A DNA stretch of 64,000 bases from Takakia lepidozioides (GCA_030704615.1 CM060734.1:30954042-31018041), one strand, 5' to 3'; numbered from the stretch's first letter, positions 35,830 through 49,330 are shown. The notes: generated from the sequence alone by a model not told the origin. Translations and numbers: made by a program.

Positions 35830-38800
35830 ATGAGGGGTACTTTGAATATTGCAGCGAAAACTAGGAAGTTGGATGTAGACAACAGGCTTTCAATCAAGCT
35901 CTATTATCGCACAGCGGACAATCTATTGAAGCAGGTATTTGCTGTTTTGTGCGGTTGAGGGAAGTTGTACAATCGGTATGGTTCTTCTCGCAAGGATTCA
36001 GTCTCGACGTTGTTGTTGCTAACAGGGAGGCTTGGCTTGTGTCGTGCTTGGACAGGCTAGTATCTATCGGGAGGAAAAAAATGTCATAGATCTGTACATT
36101 CTTCTCCTTCGATTCTCCAGGTTTGTATATGGTTGTTTGTTTTTTGGAATTTTGTGTGACAGTAGGCAATGGCGGGTTTCGGTCGCAGTTGTCTCATTAC
36201 CCTTCGATTTTGTTGTCTTCGGCTGCTGCGTTATCCTTCGATGCTTGGATCTTCCAAAGCACTGCCAATGCATGATACGCAGCCCTGGACTACAGAAAGT
36301 GGAAGACATCGGAAGGAAATTCGCCCTGTTGCATTCAGTATTCAGGATGTGCTCGCAGTCCCATTGTGGCGGGCCAGAGCTCCCCACTTTGTGGAGTAGT
36401 AGAGCCGTTTGCTTCAATTGTGGTCGTCAGCATGAACGCTGATTTGCGGTGAATTATCCAATGTTTGCAGCTTGGTTTCTGAGACTATACCTGAGCATCG
36501 TGACTATCGACTCCATGGAGCGGCCAATGCAGAGTACAGGAAGGTATACCTTGCGCAACCATTTAGGAAGTGTTTTCAGTTAGGGTTTGGTGATAGTTTT
36601 TAATGAACTGGCTTAGAAAACCTCAAAGATTCAGAGTTTGCGCAGGGGTTATAGCAGCCATAAAGCCTTGGTCAGACCTATGTTCTGCGGAGTACATGAC
36701 TCATATTCCTCCAGGTCCTTGAAACTCTGCTGGTGGCCTAGATCAGTTGTCTGTTTCTTGCTGACACAAAATCGTGCCAAGGTCAATGCTCGTGCAGTAC
36801 CTAGAATGATTGACCTTCTGGTTTGTGGCTTGCCAGAAAATGTTCGAGGTTATTCCTGAGCTTGAAGCATTGAAGCCAGAAGTTCGGAAGCAGGTAGACC
36901 TAATCAACAATGCTTACCAGAAATCTTCTTCCTTGTCATACAACACATCATCAGATCTTGGAGTTGCTTGGCCTTCTTATCCAAGAAGCCATTCTTATGG
37001 TACCAATGACAACTACAAGGTACAGAATTACTGGTAGCTTTCCATCCTTCCATTTTTTGGTTGGCTTTCTGGATATGTCCAGGGAACATTAGCTATCTTG
37101 TAGATTAGGTCTTGCTACTTGCACATGTGGCAAAAACCAAAGGAGCAACCATTGACCATACTTGTGAATGTGTAGCCTTGTAGATCTCTCTAGTTCGTAG
37201 CTGGATTCTTTCAGAGAAGTTGAGGGTTATTATCTTCAGTATCTTGGGGGTGTTTCATGCCTTTTTGCCAACTCCATTTCACAAAGTTTTCTCTCATGTG
37301 ACACCAAATGAGGACTCTATCCAAAAAGGTATAGTTCACCAATTCGTTAAGATATTTTACTTCATTCTGCATCACATGTTCATCATGCTTGTAGGACTAC
37401 ATGCAGTTTGGGCACAGAAGTGCACGAGATCTCTTGACAAGGCCTGGTGATTCAGGGAGCCCAGTATTCAATTCTAGTCATGTTGAAGATCGACTGAACA
37501 CTTTGTGAGTATGACTTCACCCTCGGTGGCAGGTAAAGATGGTCTCACAAGGCTTGTTAGTGATGCTGAATAAATATCTAAACGGGAGAATGCCTTACAA
37601 GTTCTTGTCATCATTTGGTCAAGTCCAAGCGGCTTTCCGTCGTTGAAGTGTCTGCACGTTGAAGCATGGCTGGTATGTACCTATGCTAGATGTTGGTACA
37701 TACCCAGGAAAGGAAAGTCGGGTTTTGTGAAAGAATGAAAAAAATGAGAAAGGGGAGGTTAAGGTAGATATGTTTACTCCTGTCACTGCATTGTAGGGTT
37801 CCAGTAGTTGAGTTTGGAAATGTTCTATATGAGGAACAGGGCAAAGTTGCGGAGGCAAGAGTAGTGAAGGTTTGCAGTTTGCTCACTTGCAGATTCTGTA
37901 GGTGTATCTAGTAGCAAGCGTGCATGTTACTAAGTGTTTGAGCTTTCAATCCAACAAGGGCAAGTTAGGATTCTGATGATGACCGAATACTACAAAAGGT
38001 GACCAACATGCCTGGACATACTTCCAGCTGCATTGGTAAACACCCCAGCTGGGTATCTCATGAAAGAAAGAACTTAGTTGTCAACACTGACCTCAATTAA
38101 AAAAACATAAACAAAAAGAGCAAACTAAACCATTGGACAGGCTTGCCAGTCTGGTTCAAGGGCAGACCTCCTTGCTCTGTACATGTTAAGCTAGTTGTAG
38201 TTCACAAGCAATGCTTTATATTTCTGTAGCTTGTGGCGTCGTGTATTGCACTGAGGTAGTGGTGGCTGTTTGCTTGCTCGTATCTTGCGGTAAGCTGTAG
38301 ATTTACTAAGGTCTCTCTTGTTGATGGACTCACAGGGCTTTAAGTATACCACGACCAAGAGATGAGACATTGTCAAAGCACTCTTTTCTGGGTCCAGCTA
38401 ACCCTTGGAATCGAAAGGAACCATCCCTCACACAAATTAAGGTATGTGAGGATATGCTAAATGTTGCTCTGCTAACAATCTCCTTGTCTTGGTGAGAAGT
38501 GCAGTTGTTTAGGCTGTGTGAAGAACTTATCACCTGCTTTACTCGTCTTCTTCTGAAAGCCATCTGATGGTGACTGCAGGTGCAGTACCCAAGCTACATT
38601 GACGCTTCACCTATTGAGATCCCAAGGTTTGTCCACTTTGCTAAAAGACATTCCTGTGCTCCTGAAAACTGTCATGTGAGATTGATTACTGGCTTCGTGT
38701 TATTGGAATTGTTGTTTGGAATCTAATGTGGGGTATGCTGGTCAATTGAGTTGAAGCCTGAATCAGAGCTGGAGTGCACCTTCACAAGCTGCTAGATTAT

Positions 38801-40943
38801 CAACAAGTGCAGCTTCTCTGGATGCTGTTGGCGAGCCTTTGATGTGGCCTGAGTCGGGCTCCACTGTTACCACGGACTTGAACTTGGTGAACTTGATCAG
38901 ACAACCTTCACCACCTCCAGTGGTTGCCCCTGTACAGACACTCCCAGCTGGCTTGGACTCTCTTGATCATTTGCATGCCGAGTTACGGCCTTCTGATGTT
39001 GCAGACCCTCGACCTGGGCCTCCACATGCCTTGGAAGATGACTTTGCTCAATCAAAGGGGCCCAAACATTTGCATATTGTAAGAGGCCTCCAGCCCTTCA
39101 GTGCTTATGTATATTTCTTCTGAGTTGTAGAGACATGTCTAAAATGGTAGACCCCTGCAGGGTCCCTTTGTCAATGGCAGGATGTGTTTCTTAGAGTTGT
39201 GCAAACTTCCCTTTCTGGATAGTGTGAGGAGTTTGTGATGAATATCTATAGTTCAGATTCATGGATTGAAAGCCTGTTATGCAGTCCACAAAAATGATGG
39301 AGGAATTCATGCAAATGGCTAAGCTCAACACTCAACAAAATCTTGAAACCTGTGGGGTGCTCGCTGGATCCCTTGTAAGTGTATCCATGCACTTTTCCTT
39401 CCCTACCAGTTGCATGCACTTATTTTAGTAACTTATTTAGGTGCCTCATGTGAATGTGGTCATCTCATATCTGTCATTAGATCCATGCAGCTTAGAGATG
39501 TTCTTTAGAGCACCATTACAACTCGTCTATGGTTTGGGTTTCAGAAGAAGGGCATCTTCAATGTGACTACACTCATTGTACCTAAGCAGGAAGCCACATC
39601 AGATTCCGTAAGTATCACTTCTGCTCAGAGTGGAGACGGCCTTGGGTTTCCTCATTTTGAAGCCTTCAACTTAGCAGGAATCATATTTCTTTGGCTGTTG
39701 ATTGCTGTTTAAATGGGCTTATGTGTTCCAAATTGTTGTACAGTATGGGATCTTTTCTTATCTCAGTTTTGGTTTCTGCTGTTGGGTTGCAGTGTCAGAC
39801 TGTGAATGAGGAGGAGATTTTTGAATCTCAAGACAAACGTGGTCTTTTCCAACTTGGATGGATTCATGTGAGTAGTCGAGCCTTTTTGTACAGTGGTCTT
39901 TTTGCTTGATCACCAGAGTGTCTGCTCATATGTCTTGGAGCTTTGGTGTATGTTTTATCTACCAGATCTTGCTCAGAAAGTTCTTTGCAGAATGGTCGGA
40001 ATGTGGCAAGAGGGCAGATTTTTATGTACATATCTTGTGACTGGCTGCTGTTTTGTGCAGACACATCCATCCCAATCGTGTTTTATGTCTTCCATTGACC
40101 TTCACACTCACTACTCATACCAGGTCAGACATCAAAGCACCTTCTTTGGGTGTGATACACCTTATGAGGTTGTTGACATAGTTACTGAAAACTGGAAGTT
40201 CCTACAAGTCTTAGATGTGGAAATAGCTGCAATCAGGTCTTTGCTTGAATGTTTGAGCAGACCTCACTTTTGTCCACCCCTTTTTTCTCCCGGTCTCTCT
40301 CTACCTCGACAGCCATAAGGAATTAGAGAAGCTCATGTTAAGTCTCCACTGGTGTCTATTGTTTGTCGCATGTTTCCTTTACTGTGGAGCTGGATTTTAT
40401 TTGGCTCTTTTGAAGCTTATGATGACTTAGTTCAGATTTTATTGAGCAGCATGTTAATAGGCCCATAAATCTTAGGTTGGTTCTCACTCCAGTCGTATAG
40501 AAAGTACTCCTACGACGTCCACTCCAGTTGTGTAGAATGAGCAATTTTTATCTTGGATGTGGACACCTGTTTTCGTTCCAGTTCTAACGTTGAACTGTCT
40601 TTTTGAACAGATTATGCTGCAGGAGGCCATTGCCATTGTGATGGCGCCCACAGACCCCTCTCGGTAAGCTGTTTTATTTGTCTCAAATTTCTTGCTTGGA
40701 GGAGTTAAAAAATGATGAGGGATGAACATGTGGAATATTTCTTGAGAATGGCATGGAGTGGGGTGCAGGACATATGGTATATTCCGTCTCGCTGATCCTG
40801 GAGGGGTGAAGGTTATACAACAGTGTCAAAAGCGTGGTTTTCATCCCCATGAGGAACCTCCAGATGGAGGTCCTATATATGAGCATTGTGCTCATGTGTT
40901 TATGAACCCCAACCTTGCTTTTGACATCATTGATCTTCGTTAG
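35830..40943 (+). CDS. AMSH: AMSH-like JAMM deubiquitinase
   Basis: Fourteen exons: 35830-35934, 36056-36120, 36471-36543, 36837-37019, 37395-37504, 38336-38441, 38580-38626, 38796-39078, 39285-39374, 39545-39607, 39793-39867, 40061-40123, 40611-40663, 40769-40943. All are in phase: 496 residues, Arabidopsis AMSH proteins about 507. Residues 1-105 are the N-terminal helical region (KLYYRTADNLLKQASIYREE, DLYILLLRFSSLVSETIPEH), which binds ESCRT-III in known members. The middle is a disordered linker with KHSFLGP and ADPRPGP motifs. Residues 325-496 form the MPN+ domain: catalytic Glu345 in LETCGVLAG, zinc ligands in WIHTHPSQSCFMSSID (His400, His402, Asp413), and the C-terminus RGFHPHEEP..YEHCAHVF..FDIIDLR. 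It cleaves K63-linked ubiquitin chains at endosomes. All catalytic residues are present. Confidence 0.95.
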
Positions 40944-43459
40944 GTTTCTCCCCACATCTTAATTCTTGTAATTACTTTGCAAATAAGCAAGTTGATGTAT
41001 TTTAAGTGTTCTCAGCCTTCAAATTATAGTTTGAGGTTCTGCAGCTGCTCCATTATGTCTTTCAATTGCAGAAATGGCAACCTCTCCCAGAGCCCACATG
41101 GGCCTTTCACCCTTCTGTAATGCTTTGATGGGGTATTTTGTAGTTCAGGCTATTGTGTCTTCGAAAAGGACTTGCCCTTTAGAACTCTTCAAAATGTTAG
41201 TGGACTTCCCACTGCTGGCAATTTATCTTGCACGCAACACCTCTTTCAGTGTAGTTCAGCACCAAATTAAGGGACAATGCTGATCTGTGATACTGTTTTT
41301 ACTTGCAAGTTCCACCTCAAGGATGGGACAAGGACATTTTGTCATGGGGAGGTGACCCTTCTGCAACATGAGCTGGTTTTGCTAAGGTTGTCACTGTGAT
41401 GCCAATCGGCAGGTCTTAGTTGGCCTTATGGTATTCCATCTATCCATGGAGAGTGGTTTAGAATTACCTTGAAAATATGGAAATATGCCCTTCAGTTACA
41501 ATATGGGCGATGAGATCTTAGGTGCATTAAAGAGAAGACCTCGGGCAAGCTTTGTTTTTCATGTACTGACATTGTATGCCATTGTTTTTCCCTCTGAAAC
41601 CACATGAAGTTTTATGATGCGCATAATGGATTTTATTCGGTGATTCTGTGACATTTGAAGCAGATTAAGAAACAGAATCATTTGTCCTGATTCCGCTCTT
41701 TCCACTAGCGGATTGTGCCATGGTGTAATGGGCTAGTAGACTTTTCCACAGGCTGTTTATGGTATACAACCAACCTGTATCTGCCAATTATGGTGGGTTC
41801 CAGGCAACTCAACCTCTTGGGCCACAATGGCAGGTGCGAGGCCGGTTCCAAAGTACATTCTGTGGAGTCCACTTTGTTGTAGAGGTGAACTATGGTGAGT
41901 TGTGTTCGATCTCATGTTTTGTAAACTATTATGGCCGCAATGTGTCAGAGTGGTTGAACACAGGGCCTTTCCTTTGGAGTTCATGCAGTTATCTTTAAGT
42001 TCAGACCCTCTTCTATATAATCTGAGAGGTCTATTGGTCTCCTCAAGTGAATGTGATGATGTGTAGTGTGAAGAACAAAAGAAGGTTGACTCCTACTGAA
42101 GCAAGCGTGATGTATAATATCATTTCACTCTGAAGGACTGCGGTCTCTTTAGTTTGGAAGATGAACTTTCGTGCTTGGTGAACTTTGTAAGAGAGGGGAG
42201 AGACTGATTTGTTGTTGAACTGAGATTAATCACCTGTGTCAATCAATCACAATTTTTGCACCTGCGAGCTGCTGACAGTGAGCTCTACAAATTGGAACTG
42301 TCCATGTTGTAACAAATAAGATTATGGGTTGTGGGAGAAATTCCACATCTAGTCCTTTTTTCCAGCATCTGGCAAATGCCCCGGTGGTAAGTTAGGGCAC
42401 AAGATGGCATTACAAGTGTGGTCACATTCATTTCCGATACCGATCATGAAACACCATGAGCTACATTCCCTATACCATACTCGATATGGTTAAATACTGC
42501 TACCCGACACTTGGATTCAAAAGCACAAAATACATGTTCAATGTCATCCACAATTGCCAACCCTACTATAAAAATAGAGGTAGTTGGATCAACCAACTAT
42601 GGGCGAAGCAGTTGAAATCCCTCAATTCATATCCCTCCATATTGGTTTAAAAGCATGCAGGTCTTTGAACACAACCCTTGTCAGACAAGAGTTTCGTGTT
42701 CAGAAACTCTACTGTTAAGGCGACGCAGTTCAAATCCCTCAGTTCATATCCCTCCATATAGGTTCAAAAGCATGCTGGTTTTTGAGCTCAAGCACTGTGA
42801 GACAATAGTTTTGTGTTGAGAAACCATTTTCAATCTTTAAATTCATTACTAAAAATTGTCGACATTGATGTTCTCAAAGCGAAATAATCTCAGACCTTCT
42901 CAGATTTTGTGCTAAAATTCACGGCACAAGAAGGAATATCCTGGTTTTATTGATGATCTAAATACAGATGTACATGTTAACTCCGTTCCTAAAGGAAATT
43001 TCATTAAGCGAAAGTATCCTCATATGTTATACTGTCTATATTGTCCTGTAAATCATTTCAATCAATATCGTTATATTTTCTGCTTACAGTGTGTTTGGTG
43101 TTATTATAAGATGAGGGAACAAATACATTTTTCGAGTTCTATTTAGCATCACATTTCAATAGCATTAGAATTGTATTTTGTATCAGCTACAACTATTTTG
43201 TTTTCGTTGCATGAAATTGTTGCGATATTTTTTCTTTTAAGGTTCTCTTTCATCAATGCAAAACCCACCGCTCCTTAGGCTGGTGTATCACCAAGTATTT
43301 CTCAATGCGAAATTCGCCGCCGCTGCTATAGGTTTAGGGTTTTTGGCTACACTACTGAAGGTTTCGCCTCGCTAGATTGGTGCAGATGTACCGTATAAAT
43401 GCACCAGTCCTCTACATCCGCTAATGGTTTTATTCCATTCTGAAAACATATAACTCCTA
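40944..43459. other. intergenic, with a 2-copy tandem duplication
   Basis: 3' of AMSH. No supported gene. 42602-42833 holds two copies of a unit of about 118 bp (shared: ATCCCTCA(A/G)TTCATATCCC, CAAAAGCATGC, GTTTCTCAAC-like ends). 42840-43450 is AT-rich and featureless. Confidence 0.5.
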
Positions 43460-45880
43460 TGACCCCGAAAAAGACATTGACCATGACCCCCCATGCTATG
43501 TATCGGCCCTCGTTTTTCCAATATCTATGCTCAATACGGTTGTTACATTCCCAACGACAGACTCACATGGTTATGGGTAAATTACTCCGCTACAAGCACA
43601 TATTTGCACACATTACAACCCCCCAAACAAGACTTTGTCACTGAACTATGTTGGCTTGTAGACCGCTATCTTAAAGATCCCCCCCCCCCCCAAGAAACCA
43701 CGTACCCTCATTAATGGACTGGCAACGGCATGCGCTCATAACACTCTACCCCTGGACATTCTCGCATTGACTCATCAACTCATTCCAACTCACTCATTCA
43801 TACTACTCCAACCCGCTTACATGCCCTGTGGAACTAACTACATTTGCATGCCCACACCACAGAGATTGCATCTTCGGTGCCACAGGCACTGCCACTCAGC
43901 ATACCTGGGCTGGCAGGGGCCTTGCCCACCCTCCCCCTGGTACCCCCGCTCATGAAGCTCTCCAATGGGCACGCTACGCCGCTCACTCCTCCCTCCATGC
44001 TTTCACAATACTCATACTCACACAACAAAAATCACCTAACGATTCTCATCCCCTTCTACGCCTCCCAACAGGGGTTAATTTACTAGCCACAACCAAACCA
44101 AACTAGCTTAAATACGTGCATACCCCACCCCTCCCCAAAAAACCTCCGGCAGATCGAACCCACTCTAACCCTTATTTTACACGTCCAACACTCATCCCCC
44201 ATCGATATACCAATACTTTTTTTTGAGTCACCTAAACCACCTGCTAACCCTGACGCACAAAATGAAGGCTGCTACCCTACACCCAAATATCCACTGCTCA
44301 CCCACCTCTTCTTGTAACCATATACCAGTCTCATTTCCCAAAATTAAACCAAACAAAGCCTGGTGAAGGGCGCTGCCGCGCCCTTCCCTGGCCATCCCGC
44401 CAATAGCTACACCCCCTATTTCCCCCCCTATACCGACAGACTATCCCCCTCACATACCCACCATCTAACTCCCACTATACCGATGGCTCCCTCACCAAAC
44501 CTAATGCCGGATATGGAGTATATCACGTTGCCACTAACCAGGGCATCGCCGCAGACTTCCTAGCCCTGCCACCATATTGCATGCTAAACTTATGGCTATT
44601 TTTGAATAGATGTCTTCCCTCCTCCATACTACATCTTCACAGATAGCCTTACATCACTCTTTCTTATTCAAAATCACATCTCCCGTCCCTCCTCGGGCAC
44701 CATCATCACCCAGACCGCAACCTCATTACAGAATTGTCAACCTCGCTATCTCCAAAGGCCACCCTGTCCACCTCCTCAAGGTTCGCTCGCACACTGGCAT
44801 CCATGGTAACGAGGCTGCGGACACCCTTGCTCAAACATGCGCCTCTAAACCTCCAGTGGACCCCACAGACGACCCTATATACATCGCTCATACCCATCCC
44901 TTTTGGTTCATACACCCCGTCCCAGCAGCCCCCCGGTACCCAAACCGATCCGTAATCTTATGACCACTCTCACTCGTGAAGCTAACAAACAAGCCATAGC
45001 ATCTATAAGCCACACCAAAGTACACATTCAGAAATGGACCCAGTCCACAGTCCTCCATCATTAGTTGTCAAACCACTTCTGGCACACCAAAGCCACTACT
45101 AATGCACAAATCCGACAAACACTCAAATTCAGGTACGCCCAATACATGGGTCACCAACTTAAACACATTTTCCAACCACATCTTTTCTCTTCCTCATATT
45201 ACCCGTTATGCTCAAATACCCACCATGTACATGACACCTGGCCACACCTCCTTAGCCAATGTACCCATCCAATCATTCATGGCCTTCATATCACCCGTCA
45301 CAATCACACAGTCTAGCATATCCATAAACTCCTTTTGAGCCGCGCTGAAACCATGTGGTTCTCACTCATGAACGCCGGCACCTACCAAGGCCGACCACCA
45401 GACCACACTGTACCACCATGGTTGCTCCCATGTATATGTACCCGCTCACCATGCACTTGCCCTGCCAGACTCTGTCCTGATATTCTACTTGTTCAAGGCC
45501 TGCCCACCAGCACCCTACCACCCACTACACCATCCCCACAAGTCACCATCCACTTTATTGAATTTACATACTGATATGATCGCTACCCCAATGACTCGAT
45601 CTTAGAAAAACGACAAAATTATGCTCCGCTTATCCTTGCAATTCAAGGTAGGGGTTGGCTCACCGGCCCACTATCTGTCATCACAGTCGGAACTAGTAGA
45701 GGCGGCATACATAATGCCAGTATCAACGCTATACATGACAACTTCAAAATCCCCATCCCCCCATTCATAAATGTTTCAAAGCAATCCACCTCACGGCACT
45801 TCGATCCCTCACAACTATTATTACCAACAAACGGCAACTGGAATCCAACTTTACGACGGTACCCCTAGGTACCCAGGGTA
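43460..45880 (+). mobile_element. non-LTR retrotransposon 3' half: RNase H, zinc finger, candidate restriction-like endonuclease
   Basis: A 2.4-kb stretch that is conspicuously poor in G on the plus strand. RNase H is split over broken frames: YTDGSLTKPNAGYGVYHVAT near 44478 supplies the first Asp block, and HLLKVRSHTGIHGNEAADTL near 44768 the last His/Asp block. Then comes a zinc-finger-like PLCSNTHHVHDTWPHLLSQC (about 45205). Then LCPDILLVQGLP and, 20-odd residues on, TIHFIEFTYXYDRYP (45470-45590), spaced as in the PD-(D/E)xK-type endonuclease of site-specific LINEs. A long tail follows (YAPLILAIQGRGW). RNase H followed by a finger and RLE is the Dualen/RandI layout. No RT palm motif was found, so the 5' half is missing or beyond recognition. 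Stops and shifts are frequent, so it is inactive. Confidence 0.6.
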
Positions 45881-46231
45881 CCCCTAAGTACCCTTGGAAC
45901 CACAAATACCTCTATACCCCGGTTACTTGGTGTCCTACAGGACACCCTTTCTCTTATAAGGCCCACCCCCAAAATGGGGCAGTAGCCGCAAGGTGAAGTG
46001 GCTCTTAGTTACGTCGGCTTCGGCCGGAGTCTTCTCTCTCTCCTATGACCGAGGTTAAAAATCATAAAACTTCCATGACCGTGGGTTGTGCTCACCTGCG
46101 CGTGAGCATGCTCATGCGGTGTTCTCGCAATATCAACCCCGAGTCATTCTCTTTGGCGGTGTTGCTTGAGGCTTGATTTGTGAGTGGTCACTCCCGGGCA
46201 TTTCCCTTCTTGGAAAAAAAAGAAAAAGGAA
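45881..46231 (+). mobile_element. SINE-related sequence with A-rich tail
   Basis: 45978-46020 carries the family-2 core (GGCAGTAGCCGCAAGGTGAA, then GTGGCTCTTAGTTAC). 46165-46231 ends like family 1 (GGCTTGATTTGTGAGTGGTC, CTCCCGGGCATTTCCCTT) with an A-rich tail. Probably a composite or a SINE with a different 5' part. 45840-45900 contains clustered GGTACCC motifs. Confidence 0.5.
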
Positions 46232-47300
46232 AATCAGGTCTCTTTGAATGGCAACATAAAAGACTATTATTCTCAAACAACTAATTTAGAGGTAGGGTGC
46301 GCTAGGATGGCAGGCTCCGCCCATAGGGCTTGGCGGAGGACAACACCTAAGTATGACGAGGCTAACGACACATCCATTATACACCTATGTAACTGTAAAG
46401 CAATATTATAAATTGTGCCCTAACCACTAGGACATCCATAGGATGCTAACCATTAATTACTTAATAAATATATCGAAAAAATGGAGAGATAATTCATCCC
46501 AAAAGACCCTCATCTTTCTCGAGTTGAGCCTCACCGCGCCTAGCTATGGCGCCGTAGTGTGGATTCCCCATGGCGTGGGGTGCACTTGGCTTGACTTGTA
46601 ATTGAGTGATAAGGTTATATATGCATGAGTTTATGCTTCAGCTTTGTAAGCTCGCATGAGCTTGTGCTTGTATTCTTCTTCTTTATCACTCGAGAAAGAT
46701 GAGCTCGTATCTGTGAGTGCCAGATACGAGTTAGTTGTAGCACTTGTGGTTTTTGCTTGAGGATGAGAGAAACCAGGTTGTTATGCAAGGAGCACCGTGG
46801 AGCCCTTGGTTGTTTAGAAGCGGAGGCGATGTGGGTTACGAGGTGGTAGACCTTGGCATTCGATCTTCAACTTCAGAGATGAAAGCACCATGCTGCAGGT
46901 AATTCCAGAGCACCTTGATGGTTTCAGATTGTGTACATGCATGAGCAAGCACGATTGGGAAGATGACCAGTCAAGAGCATCTTATAGTGGCTTTGGTGGC
47001 AAAGCTGAGAACTAGACTTGGGAATGCGAGCTTTCATTGTGTGAAGGATTGCAAGACCAAGCGAAAGGGCTGATTTGGCTTGGGGCAAATCAGTGCACTT
47101 TGTGGAGTATGTTGAGATTGGGTTTCAATCTCGAGCTTCAGCATTGAGAGGGCTCTTGTCATGGCAAAAGCAGGGCTGGAACAGGAGCTAAGAGGTGCGG
47201 CAAGGCCATGGAATGTGCACCTAGGGTTTCAGAGCTTGGAAGAAGAGCTCTTGCACCACAAGAGGAGTGTCTTGTGGCTGGAAATGTAAGCCTTAGGGTT
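46232..47300. other. possible 5' LTR or leader of the Ty3 element
   Basis: 46490-46800 has LTR-like content: a TTATATATGCATGAG TATA-type box near 46616 and paired GAGCTCGTATCTG / CAGATACGAG motifs. I could not find matching termini or a primer-binding site, so this is only a suggestion. No coding region is seen. Confidence 0.25.
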
Positions 47301-47710
47301 TCAGGAGCTTAGCAAAGGATGTGGAGTGCTTAGTCTTGTCTTAGAGAGCATCAAGGAGCCAAGGAGCCAAGATAGGGGGCTGATATTACCTCTTGTGTGA
47401 AGAGGATGCATATGTGGAGCATGCATGCAGCCCATTGAAGCTTCCATCTTCAAGCTTGGAGGGCAAGCAATGAAGAGGGAAGGGCTGACTTCTCTTATGT
47501 GAGGGCAATGCATGTGTGGAGCATGCTTTCAGCCCGTTGAAGGCTTGCATTTTCAGGTTTGGGAGTGCAAGAAAGGAATGAAGGAGTTGATTTCCCTGTA
47601 GGGCATGTGTGGAGCATGCATTCAGCCTAGTTAGGCCTCCATCTTTAAGCTTTGGAGAGCTAGAAGAGAAGGTAAGGGGCTGATCTGCTCTTATGTGACA
47701 GTCCGACACT
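47300..47710. repeat. tandem repeat, unit about 105 bp, 3 copies plus a partial
   Basis: Units start near 47405, 47505 and 47605 and share GCATGTGTGGAGCATGC(A/T), TTCAGCC, TTGAAG..CTTCCATCTTCAAGCTT-like text and AGGGGCTGAT..CTCTTATGTGA. A partial unit (GGGGCTGATATTACCTCTTG) precedes them. The flanking blocks 47090-47210 and 47700-47820 are also related to each other, so the duplication is hierarchical. Confidence 0.75.
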
Positions 47711-48135
47711 TGTAGAGCATGTTCTGAGTTGGGGTTTCAACTACAAGCCTAGGTAGAGCATGGCTCTTGAAGTGGCAGGTGTAGGGGGCTGGAATAGGCT
47801 CTAAGACACATTCTATGGCCAAGGAGAGCGCATGAATAAGTGCCTACAAGGGCTGGAAGTCAGCCATGTTTGGTTAGTCGCCATAGGGATCAATGGCGCT
47901 GTTTTGTGAGTTAAAAAGAAGCTTGTGCACTTAGTTTCGGTTGCAAACATCTTCCTTTGGAATTAGAGGTACTATTGGTGGTGTGTGGGGGCCACAAAGA
48001 ACAAGAATACCTTGCTGATTTCCTCACAGCCGCCATAGTTCGGTGCAAAAAAGCCTAGAGTCCAAGAGACACAAACCCTAGCTTGGCGTGGCTAAACCCC
48101 TTGGAGAAATGGCTAAACTGTCATGAGTGGCCATG

Positions 48136-48625
48136 GATGGGGCTGTGACGGGCTGTGATGGGCTGTGACAGGCTATGCCCTGTGGCCTGTGGGGTTGTGA
48201 GGGGCTGTGATAGGCTGTGATAGGCTGTGGTGGGCTGTGACAGGCTGTGGCCTTTGGGGCTGTGACCCCTGTGACCTGTGTAGGGCTGTGACAGGCTGTG
48301 CCTGTGGCCTTTGGGGCTATGACCGGCTGTGAGGGACTGTGACAGGCTGTGACCTGTGGCCTGTGGGGCTGTGAAGGACTATGACAGGCTGTGCCTATGG
48401 CCTTTGGGGCTGTGACGGGCTGTGACAGGCTGTGATATGTGGCATTTGGGGCCGTGAGGGGTTGTGACAGGCTGTGCCATGTGGCCTTTGGGGTTGTGAC
48501 GGGCTGTGACCTGTGGCCTTGGGGGCTGTGAGGGGCTGTGACAGGCTGTGACCTGTGGCCTGTGTGGGGTTGTGACGGCTGTGACCAGTGATTTGTGTGG
48601 GCCTGTGCTGGTCTGTGGTGGCCCG
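48136..48625. repeat. decamer minisatellite (GGGCTGTGAC)n with a higher-order unit
   Basis: Copies of GGGCTGTGAC / AGGCTGTGAC alternate with a CTGTGGCCTTTGGGG spacer, giving a higher-order period of about 40-60 bp. GGGCTGTGAC is the reverse complement of GTCACAGCCC, the unit at 1484-1684. The 195-codon minus-strand frame (HSPSQPVTAPKATG repeats) is only a translation of it. Confidence 0.95.
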
Positions 48626-49330
48626 TGTTGACATGTGGACGGCCTATGCTAACTCGTGGAGGCACTGGTGGACTGCCTGAGGACTAGCATGTGGTCTTGA
48701 AGGCCAAATTTTGAAGCTCGTGGAGGGCGGTTTGAGGAGTATCTTCATGATATTTCCATGGTCATGCAAGTGAGGGAAGAGAGGAGAATAAGAGTGTTGG
48801 GATGAGGGCATACTAGGGTTAGGCATTGCTTTAGCTTCTCTTCCTCGTAGTTTTCCACCCTCTCATTAGGCCAAGACCTTTCCGTAGGTGGAGGCAAGAG
48901 TCAGTCCGGGTTTGGGCTGGGGTGTCCTTGTAGGAGCAACACCGTGGAGTTGTTTTTGGTGTGGGGGAGTTGTCGTTCTGATTTCTTGTGTTTGGATCCC
49001 CTCTATACCTGCATGTTTGACTGTGTGCCATGTTAGTTTTGTGTGGGCGCTTGTTTTTATAGGTGATTGGTCCGGATTTGATCACCGGCCAGTCCTAGAG
49101 CATGCTGTCGATGGTGAGGCTGGGGTGATGACTAGTCAGACCATCATTGTTTCTCTTGTGGTGAGGTTGGAGGTGATGACAAGCCAACCATAGGAGTGCT
49201 TGCGGTGGATGCAGGTGCAAGTGTAGGCTATGTTAGGAACCTAGTATTCTAAACCATAAGCTGCAACAGGTTCTCTACCCGGTTACCTTGTGGAGAGGGG
49301 GTTAGGGACATGTTCATGACCAGTTGAGTG
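48626..49330. other. spacer between minisatellite and gag
   Basis: No supported gene. Probably 5' untranslated part of the Ty3 element; no primer-binding site could be fixed. Confidence 0.3.

Noticed and set aside
48078-48665. 195-codon minus-strand Ser/Gln/Pro/Thr-rich ORF
   Set aside because: It is the direct translation of the decamer minisatellite; a 10-bp unit free of stops yields long open frames by itself.
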